From Roseiarcus sp963820795 (lineage in GTDB: Bacteria > Pseudomonadota > Alphaproteobacteria > Rhizobiales > Beijerinckiaceae), in the NCBI GenBank assembly GCA_963820795.1, contig CAWGBJ010000006.1, forward strand, positions 62,001 to 126,000: DNA of 64,000 nucleotides. Reading direction: 5' to 3'. The first letter of the stretch is position 1. Every line of letters begins with the position of its first letter. Of this stretch, positions 17,557-27,665 are shown one piece after another. The translations under genes were made by a program, and so were the position numbers. The notes under the pieces are model-generated. The model searched no databases, was not told the DNA's origin, and worked only from the letters and a program-made list of their open reading frames with translations.

Positions 17557-18972
17557 TCATTTCCGGTTGTAGACATCCTCGATGCGAACGATATCATCCT
17601 CGCCGAGATAGCTTCCGGTCTGCACCTCAATCAACTCGAGATCGATCTTGCCCGGATTGGCGAGCCGGTGCTCGGAGCCGATCGGCAGGTAGATCGACTC
17701 GTTTTCGTGCACGAGATGGGCGCCGCCATCCAGGGTCACCTCGGCGGCGCCGCGCACGACGATCCAGTGTTCGGCGCGGTGATAATGCTTCTGCAGCGAA
17801 AGCCGTCCGCCGGGCCGCACGACGATGCGCTTGACCTGGTAGCGCTCCCCCTGGTCGACGCTCTGGTAATAGCCCCAGGGCCGGTACATCCGCCGATGCT
17901 GGGTCGCCTCCGGATGCCCCTCGGCCTTGAGCCGCTCGACCAGCTGCTTCACCTTGTCGGTCTGCGACTGGTCGGCGACGAGCACCGCATCCCCAGTGGC
18001 GACGACGATGACGTTGTTGAGGCCGATGACCGCGGCGAGGTGCTCGTCGGAGCGGACGAGGACGTTGGACGAGTTGATCGCCACCGCCCGCCCGCGCAGG
18101 CTGTTGCCGTCGGCGTCCTGGGGGCTCAGCCGCCAGACCGTCGACCATTGGCCGACATCGGACCAGCCGACGTCGGCTGCCAGCACCGCGGCCCGCTGGG
18201 TTCGCTCCATCACCGCATAGTCGATCGACGTCATGGGCGCCTTGCCGAAGAACTCGCGGTCGAGAACGACGAAGCCGAGATCCTTCGTCGCGAGGGCGAC
18301 GGCTTTGCTCGTCGCCGCGGCAATCTCGGGTTCGAAGCGCGCCAATTCCTCGAGCATGACGTCGGCGCGGAAAACGAAATTGCCCGAGTTCCAGAGAAAG
18401 CCCTGTTCGATGAACGAGCGGGCCCGATCCTTGTCGGGTTTCTCAACGAACCGTTCGACTTGCCGCACCTGCGGATCGACCGCCAGCGGTTTCCCCGGAT
18501 GGATATAGCCGTAGGCGGTCGCCGGATGATCCGGGGTGACCCCGAAAGTGACGATTTCGCCCGCCTCAGCGGCGACGCCGGCTTGCGCGCACAGGGCCGC
18601 GAACCTCTTTCCGTCCTTAAACACGTGGTCCGCCGCCAGCACCGCGACGACGGCTTTGGGGTCGCGCAGCGCGACCCAAGCGGCCGCCGCGCCAACCGCT
18701 GCCGCGCTGTCGCGTCTCTCCGGCTCGAGCAGGATCGTCGCTTCGCCGCCGATTTCCTTCAATTGCTCGGCCACCCGGAACCGATACTCGAAATTGGTGA
18801 TCACCACCGGTTCTTTGAAAATTTCGGCGTCGCCGACCACGCTGACGATCGACTGGAATGTCGACCGGTCGCCGATGAGCGGAATGAACTGCTTGGGCAG
18901 GCTTTCCCGCGATTCCGGCCAGATCCGGGTGCCTGAACCGCCGCACATGATGACCGGCTGGATGATGGTCAA
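17557..18972 (-). CDS. manC: Mannose-1-phosphate guanylyltransferase / mannose-6-phosphate isomerase
   Basis: The 471-residue product is a type II ManC/AlgA. The nucleotidyltransferase domain begins IIQPVIMCGGSGTRIWP with the pyrophosphorylase loop GGSGTR, then LPKQF, FVEKPD and WNSGNF; the C-terminal cupin isomerase domain has RPWGYY and LQKHYHRAEHW. It makes GDP-mannose and interconverts fructose-6-P and mannose-6-P for exopolysaccharide or glycan synthesis. No ATG is near the conserved start, so I infer the TTG at 18972 with GGGG about 7 nt upstream; the frame is open further upstream to 19278. Other polysaccharide genes are not adjacent. Confidence 0.93.
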   Translation of the reverse strand: MTIIQPVIMCGGSGTRIWPESRESLPKQFIPLIGDRSTFQSIVSVVGDAEIFKEPVVITNFEYRFRVAEQLKEIGGEATILLEPERRDSAAAVGAAAAWVALRDPKAVVAVLAADHVFKDGKRFAALCAQAGVAAEAGEIVTFGVTPDHPATAYGYIHPGKPLAVDPQVRQVERFVEKPDKDRARSFIEQGFLWNSGNFVFRADVMLEELARFEPEIAAATSKAVALATKDLGFVVLDREFFGKAPMTSIDYAVMERTQRAAVLAADVGWSDVGQWSTVWRLSPQDADGNSLRGRAVAINSSNVLVRSDEHLAAVIGLNNVIVVATGDAVLVADQSQTDKVKQLVERLKAEGHPEATQHRRMYRPWGYYQSVDQGERYQVKRIVVRPGGRLSLQKHYHRAEHWIVVRGAAEVTLDGGAHLVHENESIYLPIGSEHRLANPGKIDLELIEVQTGSYLGEDDIVRIEDVYNRK

Positions 18973-19037
18973 TTGTGTCCCCGAATGCGCCGACTGCGCC
19001 CGCGTCTTTAGGCTGACAGCGGCGGTCAAGGCAATCT

Positions 19038-20204
19038 CTACGCCTTGGTCGCCGCCCGCGCATCGCGAGGAGCCGGGGAAAAGGCCGCCATGCCGGCGCA
19101 GGCCGCCGCGAGCGCCAGCGCGAAGCCGGCGAAGGCGACGGACAGGGAAAAGCTCTGGGCGATGGCTCCGGTCGCGAGCGGGGCGGGCAGGCGAGTCAAG
19201 GCGCTGAATAGCGACGCCGAGGAAAGGCCGACTGCCGGCTGCGCGCCCGCCTGACTGGCGGCAAGCGCGAAGCTGCAAGGCACAATCGCGCCGGTGCCGA
19301 CGCCGATCAGGGCGAAGCCGGCGACGCTAGCGGCAAAGCCGCCTCCGGCGGCCACGGCGGCGAACCCGGCGGCGGCGACCGCAAAGGATCCCACGATGAT
19401 GCGCCGATCGCTCAATCTGAGGCGGATGAAATCGGCATTGAACCGAAGCATCGCCTGACAGGCGGAGAAGAAGCCCGCGCCGAGGCCGGCGATCGCGGCA
19501 AGCTTCGGCGCTTCGGCCCGCAGGAGCAGCGTCGACCACAGCAACGCCGCAGTCTCCGCCGCGATCGAGACGCCGATGACGATTCCGAGCCCGATCAGAG
19601 CGGGGGCAAAGGAGAGGCCGCGCGGCGATGCCGCAACCGGGGGCGCAGCTGGCTCATCGATACGCGAGGCGCGCTCGTAGGCGAGACCGGCGGCGACGAG
19701 GCCGATCGCCGCGATGACGCCGGCGGCCCACGGCGCGGCGCTCGCGACGATCAGGCTGCCGGCAACGGCGCCCATCGCCATGCCAGCCGAGGCACAGGCG
19801 TGCAGGCGGGCGAGGATCGGCCTGCCGAGCCGCCGTTCGATCCGCGCGCCCTCGGCGTTCATCGTCACGTCGACCACGCCGCCGACGAATCCCGACGCAA
19901 TCAGCGTCCCGGCGACGACAAACGCCGTCGTCGCGTTCAAGAGCGCGCAGAGGGCAGCGCCGAAAGCGAGCGCGCTGGTGACCAGAACCTTTCGCGCGCC
20001 GAAGCGATGCGCCAGCGCGCCGCCGGCCGACATGGCGATAAGATAGGCAGCCGTATACACGGTAAGAATGACGCCGAAGGCGGCCGGATCGACGCCGGCG
20101 CGGGTGAGAATCGCGCCGGAAGCGCCGCCCCACAAACCAATTCCGACGCCTAAGGCAAAGAAGACCGCGGCGACAGCCGCGTGCATGCCGGAGGATACAG
20201 CCAT
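19038..20204 (-). CDS. MFS transporter
   Basis: A 388-residue, 12-helix major facilitator protein. It shows the first-half loop GGALAHRFGARKVL (a D-R-x-G-R-R-like motif) and later helices typical of the family. The substrate is unknown. It begins 10 nt after the stop of the MttB-family gene on the same strand, so the two are probably cotranscribed. That makes uptake of a quaternary amine or export of a product possible, but this is inference. Confidence 0.82.
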   Translation of the reverse strand: MAVSSGMHAAVAAVFFALGVGIGLWGGASGAILTRAGVDPAAFGVILTVYTAAYLIAMSAGGALAHRFGARKVLVTSALAFGAALCALLNATTAFVVAGTLIASGFVGGVVDVTMNAEGARIERRLGRPILARLHACASAGMAMGAVAGSLIVASAAPWAAGVIAAIGLVAAGLAYERASRIDEPAAPPVAASPRGLSFAPALIGLGIVIGVSIAAETAALLWSTLLLRAEAPKLAAIAGLGAGFFSACQAMLRFNADFIRLRLSDRRIIVGSFAVAAAGFAAVAAGGGFAASVAGFALIGVGTGAIVPCSFALAASQAGAQPAVGLSSASLFSALTRLPAPLATGAIAQSFSLSVAFAGFALALAAACAGMAAFSPAPRDARAATKA

Positions 20205-20213
20205 TGACCGGCT

Positions 20214-21767
20214 TTAGAAATCGGTCGGGGCGCCGCCTTCCGCCTTGCGGCGAGCGACGAAGGCCTCGAGCGCCTCCAGCCGCTCCTGTTCGAAGGGCGG
20301 CGGCGCGTAGTCGCGCAGACGCCGGGCGACAATACGCTCGGCGGCGTCCGCGGCGGTCGGAGAACCGGCCTCGCGCCAGGTCTCATAATTGCGCCAGTCG
20401 GAGATCGCCGGAAGAAAAAATGCAGTGCGATAGCGCGACTGGGTGTGCTCGGCGCCGAAGAAATGGCCGCCGGGGCCCACTTCACGCATCGCCTCGATCG
20501 CGAGCTCCTGATCCTCGACCCGCATCGGCCGCAGGAATTCCGCGACCATGGCCAAGAGGTCGGCGTCGAGCGCCATCTTCTCGAACGAAGCCTGCAGGCC
20601 GCCTTCCATCCAGCCGGCGCCGTGCATGAGAAAATTGACGCCGCCCATGATCGCGCCCCACAGCGAGAACAGGCTTTCATACGCCGCCTGCGCGTCCAGC
20701 GAATTGGCGGCGTTGGTGTTCGACGAGCGGTAGGGAAGGCCAAGGCGGCGGGCGAGCTGGCCGCCGACGATCGCGGTCTTCATGTACTCGGGCGTGCCAA
20801 AGGCCGGCGCGCCCGATTTCATGTCGACGTTCGAGGTAAAGCCGCCGTAGACGAAAGGCGCCCCTGGGCGCACGACCTGGGTCATCACGAGTCCGGCCAA
20901 CGCCTCGGCGTGCTGCTGGACGAGCGCGCCGGCCAGAGTCACCGGCGCCATCGCGCCCGCCAGCGTAAACGGGGTCAAGACGACCACCTGGTTTCGCCGC
21001 GCCATCTGGATCACGCCTTCGAGCATCGGCGTATCGAGCCTCAGCGGCGAGGACGAATTGATGACGGTGAAGAGTGAAGGTTCGCGCTCGAGCGTCGCAT
21101 CGTCGACGCCGCGGGCGATCTTGACCATCTCGATCGCGTCGAGATTGCGCTCGAGCCCGAGGCTATAGGCATGGATGGGCTTATCCGACAGCGTCAGCAT
21201 GTCGAAGAGCGCGTCGAGGTGGCGGATGGAAGCGTGGATGTCGACCGGCTCGACCGGGTAGCCGCCCCAGAAATGAATCGAATCGAGCGATTGCCCGAGC
21301 CGAAGGAAGTTCTGGTAGTCGCGATGGTTGCCGGGCCGTCGGCCGCCGGCGCGATCGAAGGCGTTGGGCGCGCTGGCGACGGAACCGAAAGCGACGTGAC
21401 GGCCCCCGACGGTCAGATTGCGCGCGGGGTTGCGCGCGTGCAGGGTGAATTGCTTCGGCGCGAGCCCGACCTGCGCTTCGACGAGGGCGGGATCGAACCG
21501 CACCCGGCGCGAGGCGGGATCGACGTCGGCCCCGGCGTCCTTCAGCGTGGCGCGCGCGCCATCGTGCAGGAAGTCGATCCCGATCTCCTTCAGCACCGTG
21601 AGCGCCGCCTGGTGGATCGATTCGAGTTCGTCCTTTGAAACGAGTTCGAGCGGCGGAAAGGACGAAACCGGTTGCGCGGGCGGCGGCGATTTCTCAACCG
21701 GGTCGCCGCGTTCGGCGCCGCGTCGGCGTCGTCGACCGGCGTCGCGCGGCTCTTGTTCAGCGGACAT
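20214..21767 (-). CDS. MttB-superfamily trimethylamine/glycine betaine methyltransferase homologue (no pyrrolysine)
   Basis: The 517-residue product belongs to the COG5598 family, whose members transfer a methyl group from methylated amines to a corrinoid protein. It has an N-terminal variable part rich in Arg and Pro (1-45) and then a TIM-barrel body with IGIDFLHDGARATL, FGSVASAPNAFD, INSSSPLRLDTPML, LAGAMAPVTLAGALVQQ and FLMHGAGWMEGG. The reading frame is continuous with no internal TAG, so it is of the non-pyrrolysine MtgB type rather than archaeal MttB. No corrinoid-binding partner gene is adjacent. It lies downstream of a LysR gene (107 nt) and directly upstream of an MFS gene. AAGGGG precedes the ATG at 21767. 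Confidence 0.88.
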   Translation of the reverse strand: MSAEQEPRDAGRRRRRGAERGDPVEKSPPPAQPVSSFPPLELVSKDELESIHQAALTVLKEIGIDFLHDGARATLKDAGADVDPASRRVRFDPALVEAQVGLAPKQFTLHARNPARNLTVGGRHVAFGSVASAPNAFDRAGGRRPGNHRDYQNFLRLGQSLDSIHFWGGYPVEPVDIHASIRHLDALFDMLTLSDKPIHAYSLGLERNLDAIEMVKIARGVDDATLEREPSLFTVINSSSPLRLDTPMLEGVIQMARRNQVVVLTPFTLAGAMAPVTLAGALVQQHAEALAGLVMTQVVRPGAPFVYGGFTSNVDMKSGAPAFGTPEYMKTAIVGGQLARRLGLPYRSSNTNAANSLDAQAAYESLFSLWGAIMGGVNFLMHGAGWMEGGLQASFEKMALDADLLAMVAEFLRPMRVEDQELAIEAMREVGPGGHFFGAEHTQSRYRTAFFLPAISDWRNYETWREAGSPTAADAAERIVARRLRDYAPPPFEQERLEALEAFVARRKAEGGAPTDF

Positions 21768-21874
21768 GGCGCCCCTTACAATCTCTGTTGTCGGTCAAGC
21801 TAGCCGGGCGGCGTCCCCGGGCCTCGCGCCAAATTGGCATCGCGACATGCCAATTTGCACGGGCTTCGAATTGG

Positions 21875-22840
21875 CTATTTCGCTGCGCGGAGCTTTGGGG
21901 CCTCTGGCGCTTCCTCGGCCGTCTTGCCGCTCGGACCGGCAGAAAAGCGCGCGATGAGCCAGGAGCGGAAAAGGGCGACCGCCTCGTTGCTGAGGTCCTC
22001 GGGGTGGGTCGTCAGATAGTAGCCGTAGCCCTCGTCGAGCCAGAGGTCGAACGGGCGAACGAGCCGGCCAGCCTTGATCTCTTCATGGAAAAGCAACGGG
22101 TCGAGAAGCGCGAGTCCGTCGCCGCTCATCGCATATTGCGCTGCGAGCTGCTGCGTGTCGAAGACAAGACCACGGTCGACCGCGAGGTCCGGTCGGCCGA
22201 TCGAGCGGACGAACATCTCCCAGAAGAAGTGGCGGGGCCGACCCTCGATCTTGAGATGAAGGAGATCGCTCGCGGCGATGAGCTTGGCGGGATCGCTGGC
22301 GTCCATCGATTCGAGCAGGTTCGGGCTGCAGAGCAGCGTCGATCGCACCATCCAGAGAAGATCATGGATCGCATCGGTGACGCGCGGCTCGGAATAGACG
22401 ATGGCGATGTCGATGTCGCCGTCGACCTCCGGCCCGGTCGTCGGCTTGGAGACGATTTCGAGCGAGATGCCGGAATTCTCGGCACGGAAGTCGCGCAGGA
22501 TCGGGATTGCGAGCCGATGGGCGAAGGAGGTCGGCAGCGCGACCTTGAGCACGCGCTTCGGCCGGCCCTTTTCCTTGATGACCTCGCCGAGCGCCTGGTC
22601 GATGCGGTCGAAGGACTTCGACACGACGGGAAGAATGTGCCGGCCGGCTTCCGTCAGCACGAGCTGCTGCGGGCGGCGCTCGAAGAGAGCCACGCCGAGA
22701 AAATTCTCGAGCACGATCACGTGACGGCTCACCGCGCTCTGCGCCACCGTCAGGCTATTGGCGGCGGCGGTGAAGCTGAGATGCTGCCCGGCCGCTTCAA
22801 ACGCCCGGAGCGCATTCAGCGGCAACCACTTGCGATCCAT
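21875..22840 (-). CDS. LysR-family transcriptional regulator (GcvA-like)
   Basis: The 321-residue product begins DRKWLPLNALRAFEAAG and has a winged helix-turn-helix at 8-65 (LSFTAAANSLTVAQSAVSRHV). A LysR substrate-binding domain follows (VLKVALPTSFAHRLAIPIL onward). This start pattern is typical of the GcvA/AmpR branch. GGGGAGG precedes the ATG at 22840. The frame is open upstream to 23260, but homology begins at 22840. It is encoded just upstream of the MttB-family gene on the same strand, suggesting control of that gene. Confidence 0.9.
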   Translation of the reverse strand: MDRKWLPLNALRAFEAAGQHLSFTAAANSLTVAQSAVSRHVIVLENFLGVALFERRPQQLVLTEAGRHILPVVSKSFDRIDQALGEVIKEKGRPKRVLKVALPTSFAHRLAIPILRDFRAENSGISLEIVSKPTTGPEVDGDIDIAIVYSEPRVTDAIHDLLWMVRSTLLCSPNLLESMDASDPAKLIAASDLLHLKIEGRPRHFFWEMFVRSIGRPDLAVDRGLVFDTQQLAAQYAMSGDGLALLDPLLFHEEIKAGRLVRPFDLWLDEGYGYYLTTHPEDLSNEAVALFRSWLIARFSAGPSGKTAEEAPEAPKLRAAK

Positions 22841-23133
22841 CCGTCCTCCCCGCGGCGCGGCAGAGTCATATGATGCATGTCCTTGCGAGCGCGTCGTAAC
22901 TAATTCATAGCCCATACCGGGCCGTTCAGACAATACAATCGTGCCCGACGAATCGATCTTCAGAGGTCGAGCCAACATAAAGTCGCGCTGATCGAGGCTC
23001 CATACGGGCGGATCGTACGGAAACTCGAGGAAAAGGCGGGTCCGCGAGCCCCGCCGCCAGATGCGCATCTTCCTCAATCCGAGCGCGGGGACCGAGGCCG
23101 TCTCGGTGAAAAGGCGTTTCGTTTTGAGTCGGT

Positions 23134-23433
23134 TCAGAGATCGAATTGCGCCGCAAACTCGTCGAGTTCCGCGTTCGCCGCGGCCGCGGCGCGGCGGGCG
23201 AGAGCGTATGACCGCGGCAGCGTTCGGTCGTCGATCGCGAAGAGCGCAGCGAGACGGCACAGGGTATGCAAGTCGACGTCGCCGAACAAAGCGCGCAAGC
23301 GCGACGGCGCGCCGCAGCCGGTTTCCAGCATTCGCTTAAGCTCTTGGCGGCCGACGACGGACACCCCACTCGCGTTCTCGATGGCCGAGAGCGCGGTCGC
23401 GGCCGGATCGAAGCGCTGATTGCCGACGGTCAT
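23134..23433 (-). CDS. Hypothetical 99-residue protein
   Basis: An open frame with no recognised domain: mostly helical, Ala/Leu/Arg-rich, with one cysteine pair region (LETGCGAPSRLRALFGDVDLHTLCRLAALF). It lies between the aldehyde dehydrogenase and LysR genes on the same strand. Codon composition resembles its neighbours, and GAGGA lies ~16 nt upstream of the ATG. The product is not recognised, and it could be a chance frame. Confidence 0.45.
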   Translation of the reverse strand: MTVGNQRFDPAATALSAIENASGVSVVGRQELKRMLETGCGAPSRLRALFGDVDLHTLCRLAALFAIDDRTLPRSYALARRAAAAANAELDEFAAQFDL

Positions 23434-23516
23434 TCAGGTCGCCCGTCCTCGATCAGGGCGATCGCCGAACCGATCATTGTCGGAACGATCTTGGCGAAAT
23501 CGCCGATCGGGAGGAC

Positions 23517-23541
23517 GTCCCCGGACAATTGATCCGGGGAC
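23517..23541. terminator. Hairpin with 9-bp perfect stem downstream of the aldehyde dehydrogenase gene
   Basis: GTCCCCGGA and TCCGGGGAC flank a 7-base loop CAATTGA. It lies ~100 nt beyond the stop of the minus-strand aldehyde dehydrogenase gene and ~85 nt before the next start. It lacks a U-run, so it could equally be an operator of the small downstream gene. Confidence 0.45.
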
Positions 23542-23642
23542 AAACGGCCGAGCGCGTGCAGCCGATTGAGTTGCGCACCGCGGCGTCGCTCGTCCATCGC
23601 TCGTCGCGTCTCCCGCGGCGGTCCAATGACCCGCGTGGATCT

Positions 23643-25146
23643 CTACCGATAGTGCGTCCAGATCGTCTTGAAGTCCATATACTTGTCGATTGCGTGCGGC
23701 GACCGGTCGCGGCCGAAGCCGGACTGCTTGAAGCCGCCGAACGGCGTCGTCAGCGAGGAGCGGTCGTAGGCGTTGACCCAAACCGTCCCGGCGCGAATGG
23801 CGCGCGTAAGCCTGTGCGCCGCGCCCATGTCGCGCGTCCAGACCGCGGCGGCGAGGCCGTAGATCGTGTCGTTGGCGAGGCGAATCGCCTCGGCTTCGGT
23901 CTCGAACGGGATGACGACGACGACCGGGCCGAAGATCTCCTCCTGGGCGATGCGCATGGCGTTGCTCGCGCCGTCGAGGATGGTCGGCTCGACATAGAAG
24001 CCGCCGGTCTCGGCGAACGCCCGCTTGCCGCCATGCGCGATCGCGCGCGCCCTCCTGGACCCCGAGCTCGATGTAGCCGAGCACGCGCTGCATCTGCTTT
24101 TCTTCCACCATCGCGCCGAGCTGCGCGCCGGCGTCGAATGGATGGCCGAGCGGAATCTGCGCCTGCTGCACTTCGCCGATCTTCTTGACCAGCGCTTCGC
24201 GGATCGACGCGTGCGCCAGCACGCGCGAGCCGGCGTGGCAGGTTTCGCCCTGATTGTAGTAGATGCCCCAGGCGATCGCCTCAGCCGCAGCGTCGAGGTC
24301 GGCGTCCGGCATCACCACATGCGGCGACTTGCCGCCGCATTCGAGCGCGACCCGCTTCATGTTGCTCTGGCCCGCATAGACCATCATCAGCTTGCCGACC
24401 TCGGTCGAACCGGTGAAGGCGATCATGTCGACATCGGGATGCAGCGCCAGCGGCTTGCCGGCGTTCTCGCCGAAGCCGGGCACGACGTTGAGCACGCCGT
24501 CGGGAAGCCCGGCCTCCTTGCCAAGGCGGCCGAGAACGAGCGAAGCGAGCGGCGACTGCTCGGCTGGCTTCAGGATGACAGAATTGCCGGCGAGCAGCGC
24601 CGGCCCGAGCTTCCACGCGGCGATGATCAGCGGGTAGTTCCACGGCACGATCGCGCCGACGACGCCGAGCGGCTCCTTGCGAACGAGCGCCAGGTCCTGT
24701 GGTCCCAGCGGCGCGATCTCGTCGAACAGCTTGTCGGCGTATTCCGCGTAATACTGGATGCAATCGGCGCAGAACGGTACGTCGACGGTGAGCGAATTGC
24801 CGATGACCTTGCCGACGTCGAGCGTCTCGAGCAGCGCGATCTCCACGGCATGCTCGCGGATGAGCTCGGCGAAGCGCAAAAGGACCTTCTTCTTCCGCTG
24901 CGGGTCGGCGTCGCGCCAGGCGCCGCTCTCGAACGCCGCGCGCGCCGATTTGACCGCGCGGTCGATGTCGGCCTCGCCGCAGTCGGCGACATGGGCGAAG
25001 ACCTTGCCGTCGATCGGCGAGACTTTGGCGAAGGTTCCGCCGTCGAGCGCGCCGACGTAAGCGCCGCCGATGAAGGCGCGGCCTTCGATGGCGAGCGAAG
25101 CGGCGCGGGCGATCCAGCCCTCGCGGGTGTTGGGACGGTCGAGCAT
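23643..25146 (-). pseudogene. Aldehyde dehydrogenase (PuuC-like), one frame break
   Basis: The two frames together give a ~500-residue NAD(P)-dependent aldehyde dehydrogenase most like gamma-glutamyl-gamma-aminobutyraldehyde dehydrogenase PuuC. Visible are FINGEY-like FIGGAYVG, VPWNYPLIIAAWKLGPALLAG, the FTGSTEVGK loop, ECGGKSPHVV with the general-base Glu, and the nucleophile Cys in NQGETCHAGSR. The C-terminal frame has EEIFGPVVVV and PFGGFKQSGFGRD. The break is near 24055, where a GCGCGCGCG run appears two bases short of the expected frame. GAGGAA lies upstream of the ATG at 25146. Its neighbourhood suggests oxidation of an aldehyde from amine breakdown; this is inferred. Confidence 0.85.
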
Positions 25147-25276
25147 GTCGGAATTTCCTCAAAGCAAGCGGATGGGCGGGCGGCGCCGACCATGGCGTCC
25201 GATTCGCCCCGAGCGAAACGAGATTTTGCAGATGCCCGAATGCCGTCAGGGCATGGGCGCCGCGCCTCGATGCCCG

Positions 25277-25669
25277 CTAGCGGATGACGACGACCTCGGC
25301 GTCGATTCTGTTCGAGATCGTTCGCCACTGGCGATCGGCGGTCCAGGCCGGAAGCCGATCCCTCATTGCGAGAGCGAGGCAGAAGCGGTCTCCCAGGGAC
25401 AGCCCCGCTTGGGCCGTCGCCTCGCGCAGGCGGCCCGCCATCCACGCCAATTCGACGTCCGCGTCGATCACAACCACGGGCAACGGCGTCAGCATGTCCT
25501 CTATTTGCCCGGGAGGAACACCCGCATAAGTCAGGTAGCTGACCACCTCAGCGAAATTGACGGCGCTCATCCGCGCCCGTGCGACCACGCCGGCCACCGA
25601 CTCGCCGCCCGGCTCTTCGCGAATCATTGCCAGAAGCGCCGAAGCGTCCAGAACGACCCCCGACGTCAT
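25277..25669 (-). CDS. vapC: PIN-domain toxin (VapC family)
   Basis: The 130-residue product is a PIN-domain ribonuclease. It starts VVLDASALLAMI with the first conserved Asp and has a Glu in NFAEVVSYL. Acidic residues follow in the LSLGDRFCLALA segment and in the WTADRQW motif near the C-terminus. The four acidic residues typical of VapC are therefore in place. Its ATG overlaps the antitoxin stop by 4 bases (ATGA), so translation is coupled. Family members cut tRNA or rRNA when freed from the antitoxin. Confidence 0.88.
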   Translation of the reverse strand: MTSGVVLDASALLAMIREEPGGESVAGVVARARMSAVNFAEVVSYLTYAGVPPGQIEDMLTPLPVVVIDADVELAWMAGRLREATAQAGLSLGDRFCLALAMRDRLPAWTADRQWRTISNRIDAEVVVIR

Positions 25670-25911
25670 TCGCCGCTTTCCGTGCGCCGGCTCGCGAGAA
25701 AAGCGTCAACCGAGACGTCCGGCCTGTCCGCGAGATATCGCCGTGCGATCGCTTGCGCGTGGGCGACGGATTGGGCGACCGTACGCAGCACAAGCCCATC
25801 TGGCGTCTCTTCCATCACCAAGTCCCCGCCTTTTAACAGGCCAAGTCTCTTGCGGATCTCCGCTGGCAGAACGAGCCGCCCATTTGGCGCGACACTCAGG
25901 TGATAGGCCAT
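25666..25911 (-). CDS. AbrB/SpoVT-type antitoxin
   Basis: The 81-residue product has an N-terminal swapped-hairpin AbrB DNA-binding domain (AYHLSVAPNGRLVLPAEIRKRLGLLKGGDLVM). Its C-terminal tail (SVAHAQAIARRYLADRPDV) should bind the PIN toxin. I chose the ATG at 25911, with GGAAG upstream, over an in-frame upstream start at 25968, because the domain starts here. GTGACA and TGTCAC half-sites lie ~25-50 nt upstream and could be the autoregulatory operator. Confidence 0.85.
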   Translation of the reverse strand: MAYHLSVAPNGRLVLPAEIRKRLGLLKGGDLVMEETPDGLVLRTVAQSVAHAQAIARRYLADRPDVSVDAFLASRRTESGE

Positions 25912-26086
25912 CTCGACGCTTCCACAGGTGGATCGTTGAATTGTGACACAGATCTCGCCTGATGTCACGAGCTAGCCTGCATGACATAAGCATGTTTCAA
26001 GCCAATCCAACAAGCCCCCAGCTCTTCCCCTCACGCGCGCCGCGCATTAGATAAGCCCTGCCTTCTCCCCGAAAACCCCAAACCCC

Positions 26087-27665
26087 ATGTCCGAGAGCAA
26101 CCCCGTCGCACGCCGGCGCACCTTTGCGATCATCTCGCATCCCGACGCCGGCAAGACCACGCTGACCGAGAAGATCCTGCTGTTCGGCGGCGCCATCCAG
26201 CTCGCCGGCGAGGTGCGCGCCAAGGCCAACCGGCGCAAGACCCGCTCGGACTGGATGGGCATCGAGCGCGAGCGCGGCATTTCGGTCGTCACCTCGGTCA
26301 TGACCTTCGAATATGGCGGCTGCGTCTTCAACCTGCTCGACACGCCGGGCCACGAGGACTTTTCCGAGGACACCTACCGCACGCTGACCGCCGTCGATTC
26401 GGCGGTGATGGTGATCGACGCCGCCAAGGGCATCGAAGCGCGCACGCGCAAGCTCTTCGAGGTCTGCCGGCTGCGCGACATCCCGATCGTCACCTTCATC
26501 AACAAGATGGACCGCGAGACGCGCGATCCGTTCGACCTTCTGGACGAGATCGAGAAGACGCTGGCGCTCGACACCGCGCCGCTCAACTGGACGATCGGCC
26601 GCGGCCGCTCGCTCGCCGGCGCCTACGACATCCGCCGCAAGCTGCTGACGCCGCTGGGCAAGGACGCCGAGGCGATCGCCGTCGCCGGCCCCGACGACCC
26701 GCGGGTCGCAGAGCTCCTGCCCGAGCACGAGCGCGCCGAGGCGATCGACGAGCTCGATCTCGCCGTCGAGCGGCCTCAAGAGCTTCGACAGGCAGTCCTT
26801 CCTCGAGGGCCATCTGACGCCGGTTCTGTTCGGCAGCGCGCTCAAGGACTTCGGCGTCAGGGATCTGATCGACGCGATGGCCGAATTCGCGCCGCCGCCC
26901 CGGGCGCAGGCCGCGGCGAGCCGCACGGTGAAGGCGGACGAGGCCAGGATGACCGGCTTCGTCTTCAAGATCCAGGCGAACATGGACCCCAACCACCGCG
27001 ACCGCATCGCCTTCATGCGCGTCTGCTCCGGCAAGCTCGAGCGCGGCATGCGGGCGAAGCTGGTGCGCACCGGCAAGCCGGTGACGCTCTCCGCGCCGCA
27101 GTTCTTCTTCGCCCAGGACCGCTCGCTGGCCGAGGAGGCCTTCGCCGGCGACGTCGTCGGCATCCCCAACCACGGGCTCCTCCGGATCGGCGACACCTTG
27201 AGCGAGGGCGAGGAGATCGTCTTCCGCGGCGTGCCGAGCTTCGCCCCGGAGATCCTGCGGCGGGTCAAGCTCGCCGACGCGATGAAGGCCAAGAAGCTGC
27301 GCGAGGCGCTGCAGCAGATGGCGGAAGAAGGCGTCGTGCAGGTGTTCCTGCCGCATGACGGCGCGGCGGCGATCGTCGGCGTCGTCGGCGCGCTGCAGCT
27401 CGACGTGCTGACCGAGCGCCTCGACGCCGAATACGGCCTGCCGGTGTCGTTCGAGCAGAGCCGCTTCGAGGTCTGCCGCTGGGTGGCGTCCAGCGAAAAG
27501 GCCGAACTCGACAAGTTCCTCGCCGCCTATCCGTCCTCGATCGCCTCCGACCTCGACGGCGCGCCGGTCTTCATGGCGACCAGCGCCTTCAACCTGCGCT
27601 ACGAGCAGGAGCGCTGGCCGAAGATCGCCTTTACCGACGTCAAGGACTACCAGAAGGCGGCGTGA
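26087..27665 (+). pseudogene. prfC: Peptide chain release factor 3, one frame break
   Basis: The two frames give ~525 residues of RF3, the GTPase that recycles RF1/RF2 after termination. Visible are G1 SHPDAGKTTLTEK, the RF3-specific RSDWMGIERERGISV, G3 DTPGHEDF, G4 NKMD, and in the second frame GFVFKIQANMDPNHRDRIAFMR and the C-terminal FNLRYEQERWPKI. The break lies near 26775; removing one G would restore a conserved A-V-S-G-L-K-S-F-D. RF3 is dispensable in many bacteria, so true loss is possible, but a single-base assembly error is equally likely. Confidence 0.9.

Noticed and set aside
20214..21767. Possible pyrrolysine-containing MttB
   Set aside because: The 517-codon frame has no internal TAG, so this is the ordinary-codon branch of the family.
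25911..25968. GTGACA...TGTCAC half-sites as another CRP site
   Set aside because: Spacing between half-sites is about 14 bases, not 6; more likely a toxin-antitoxin operator or chance.
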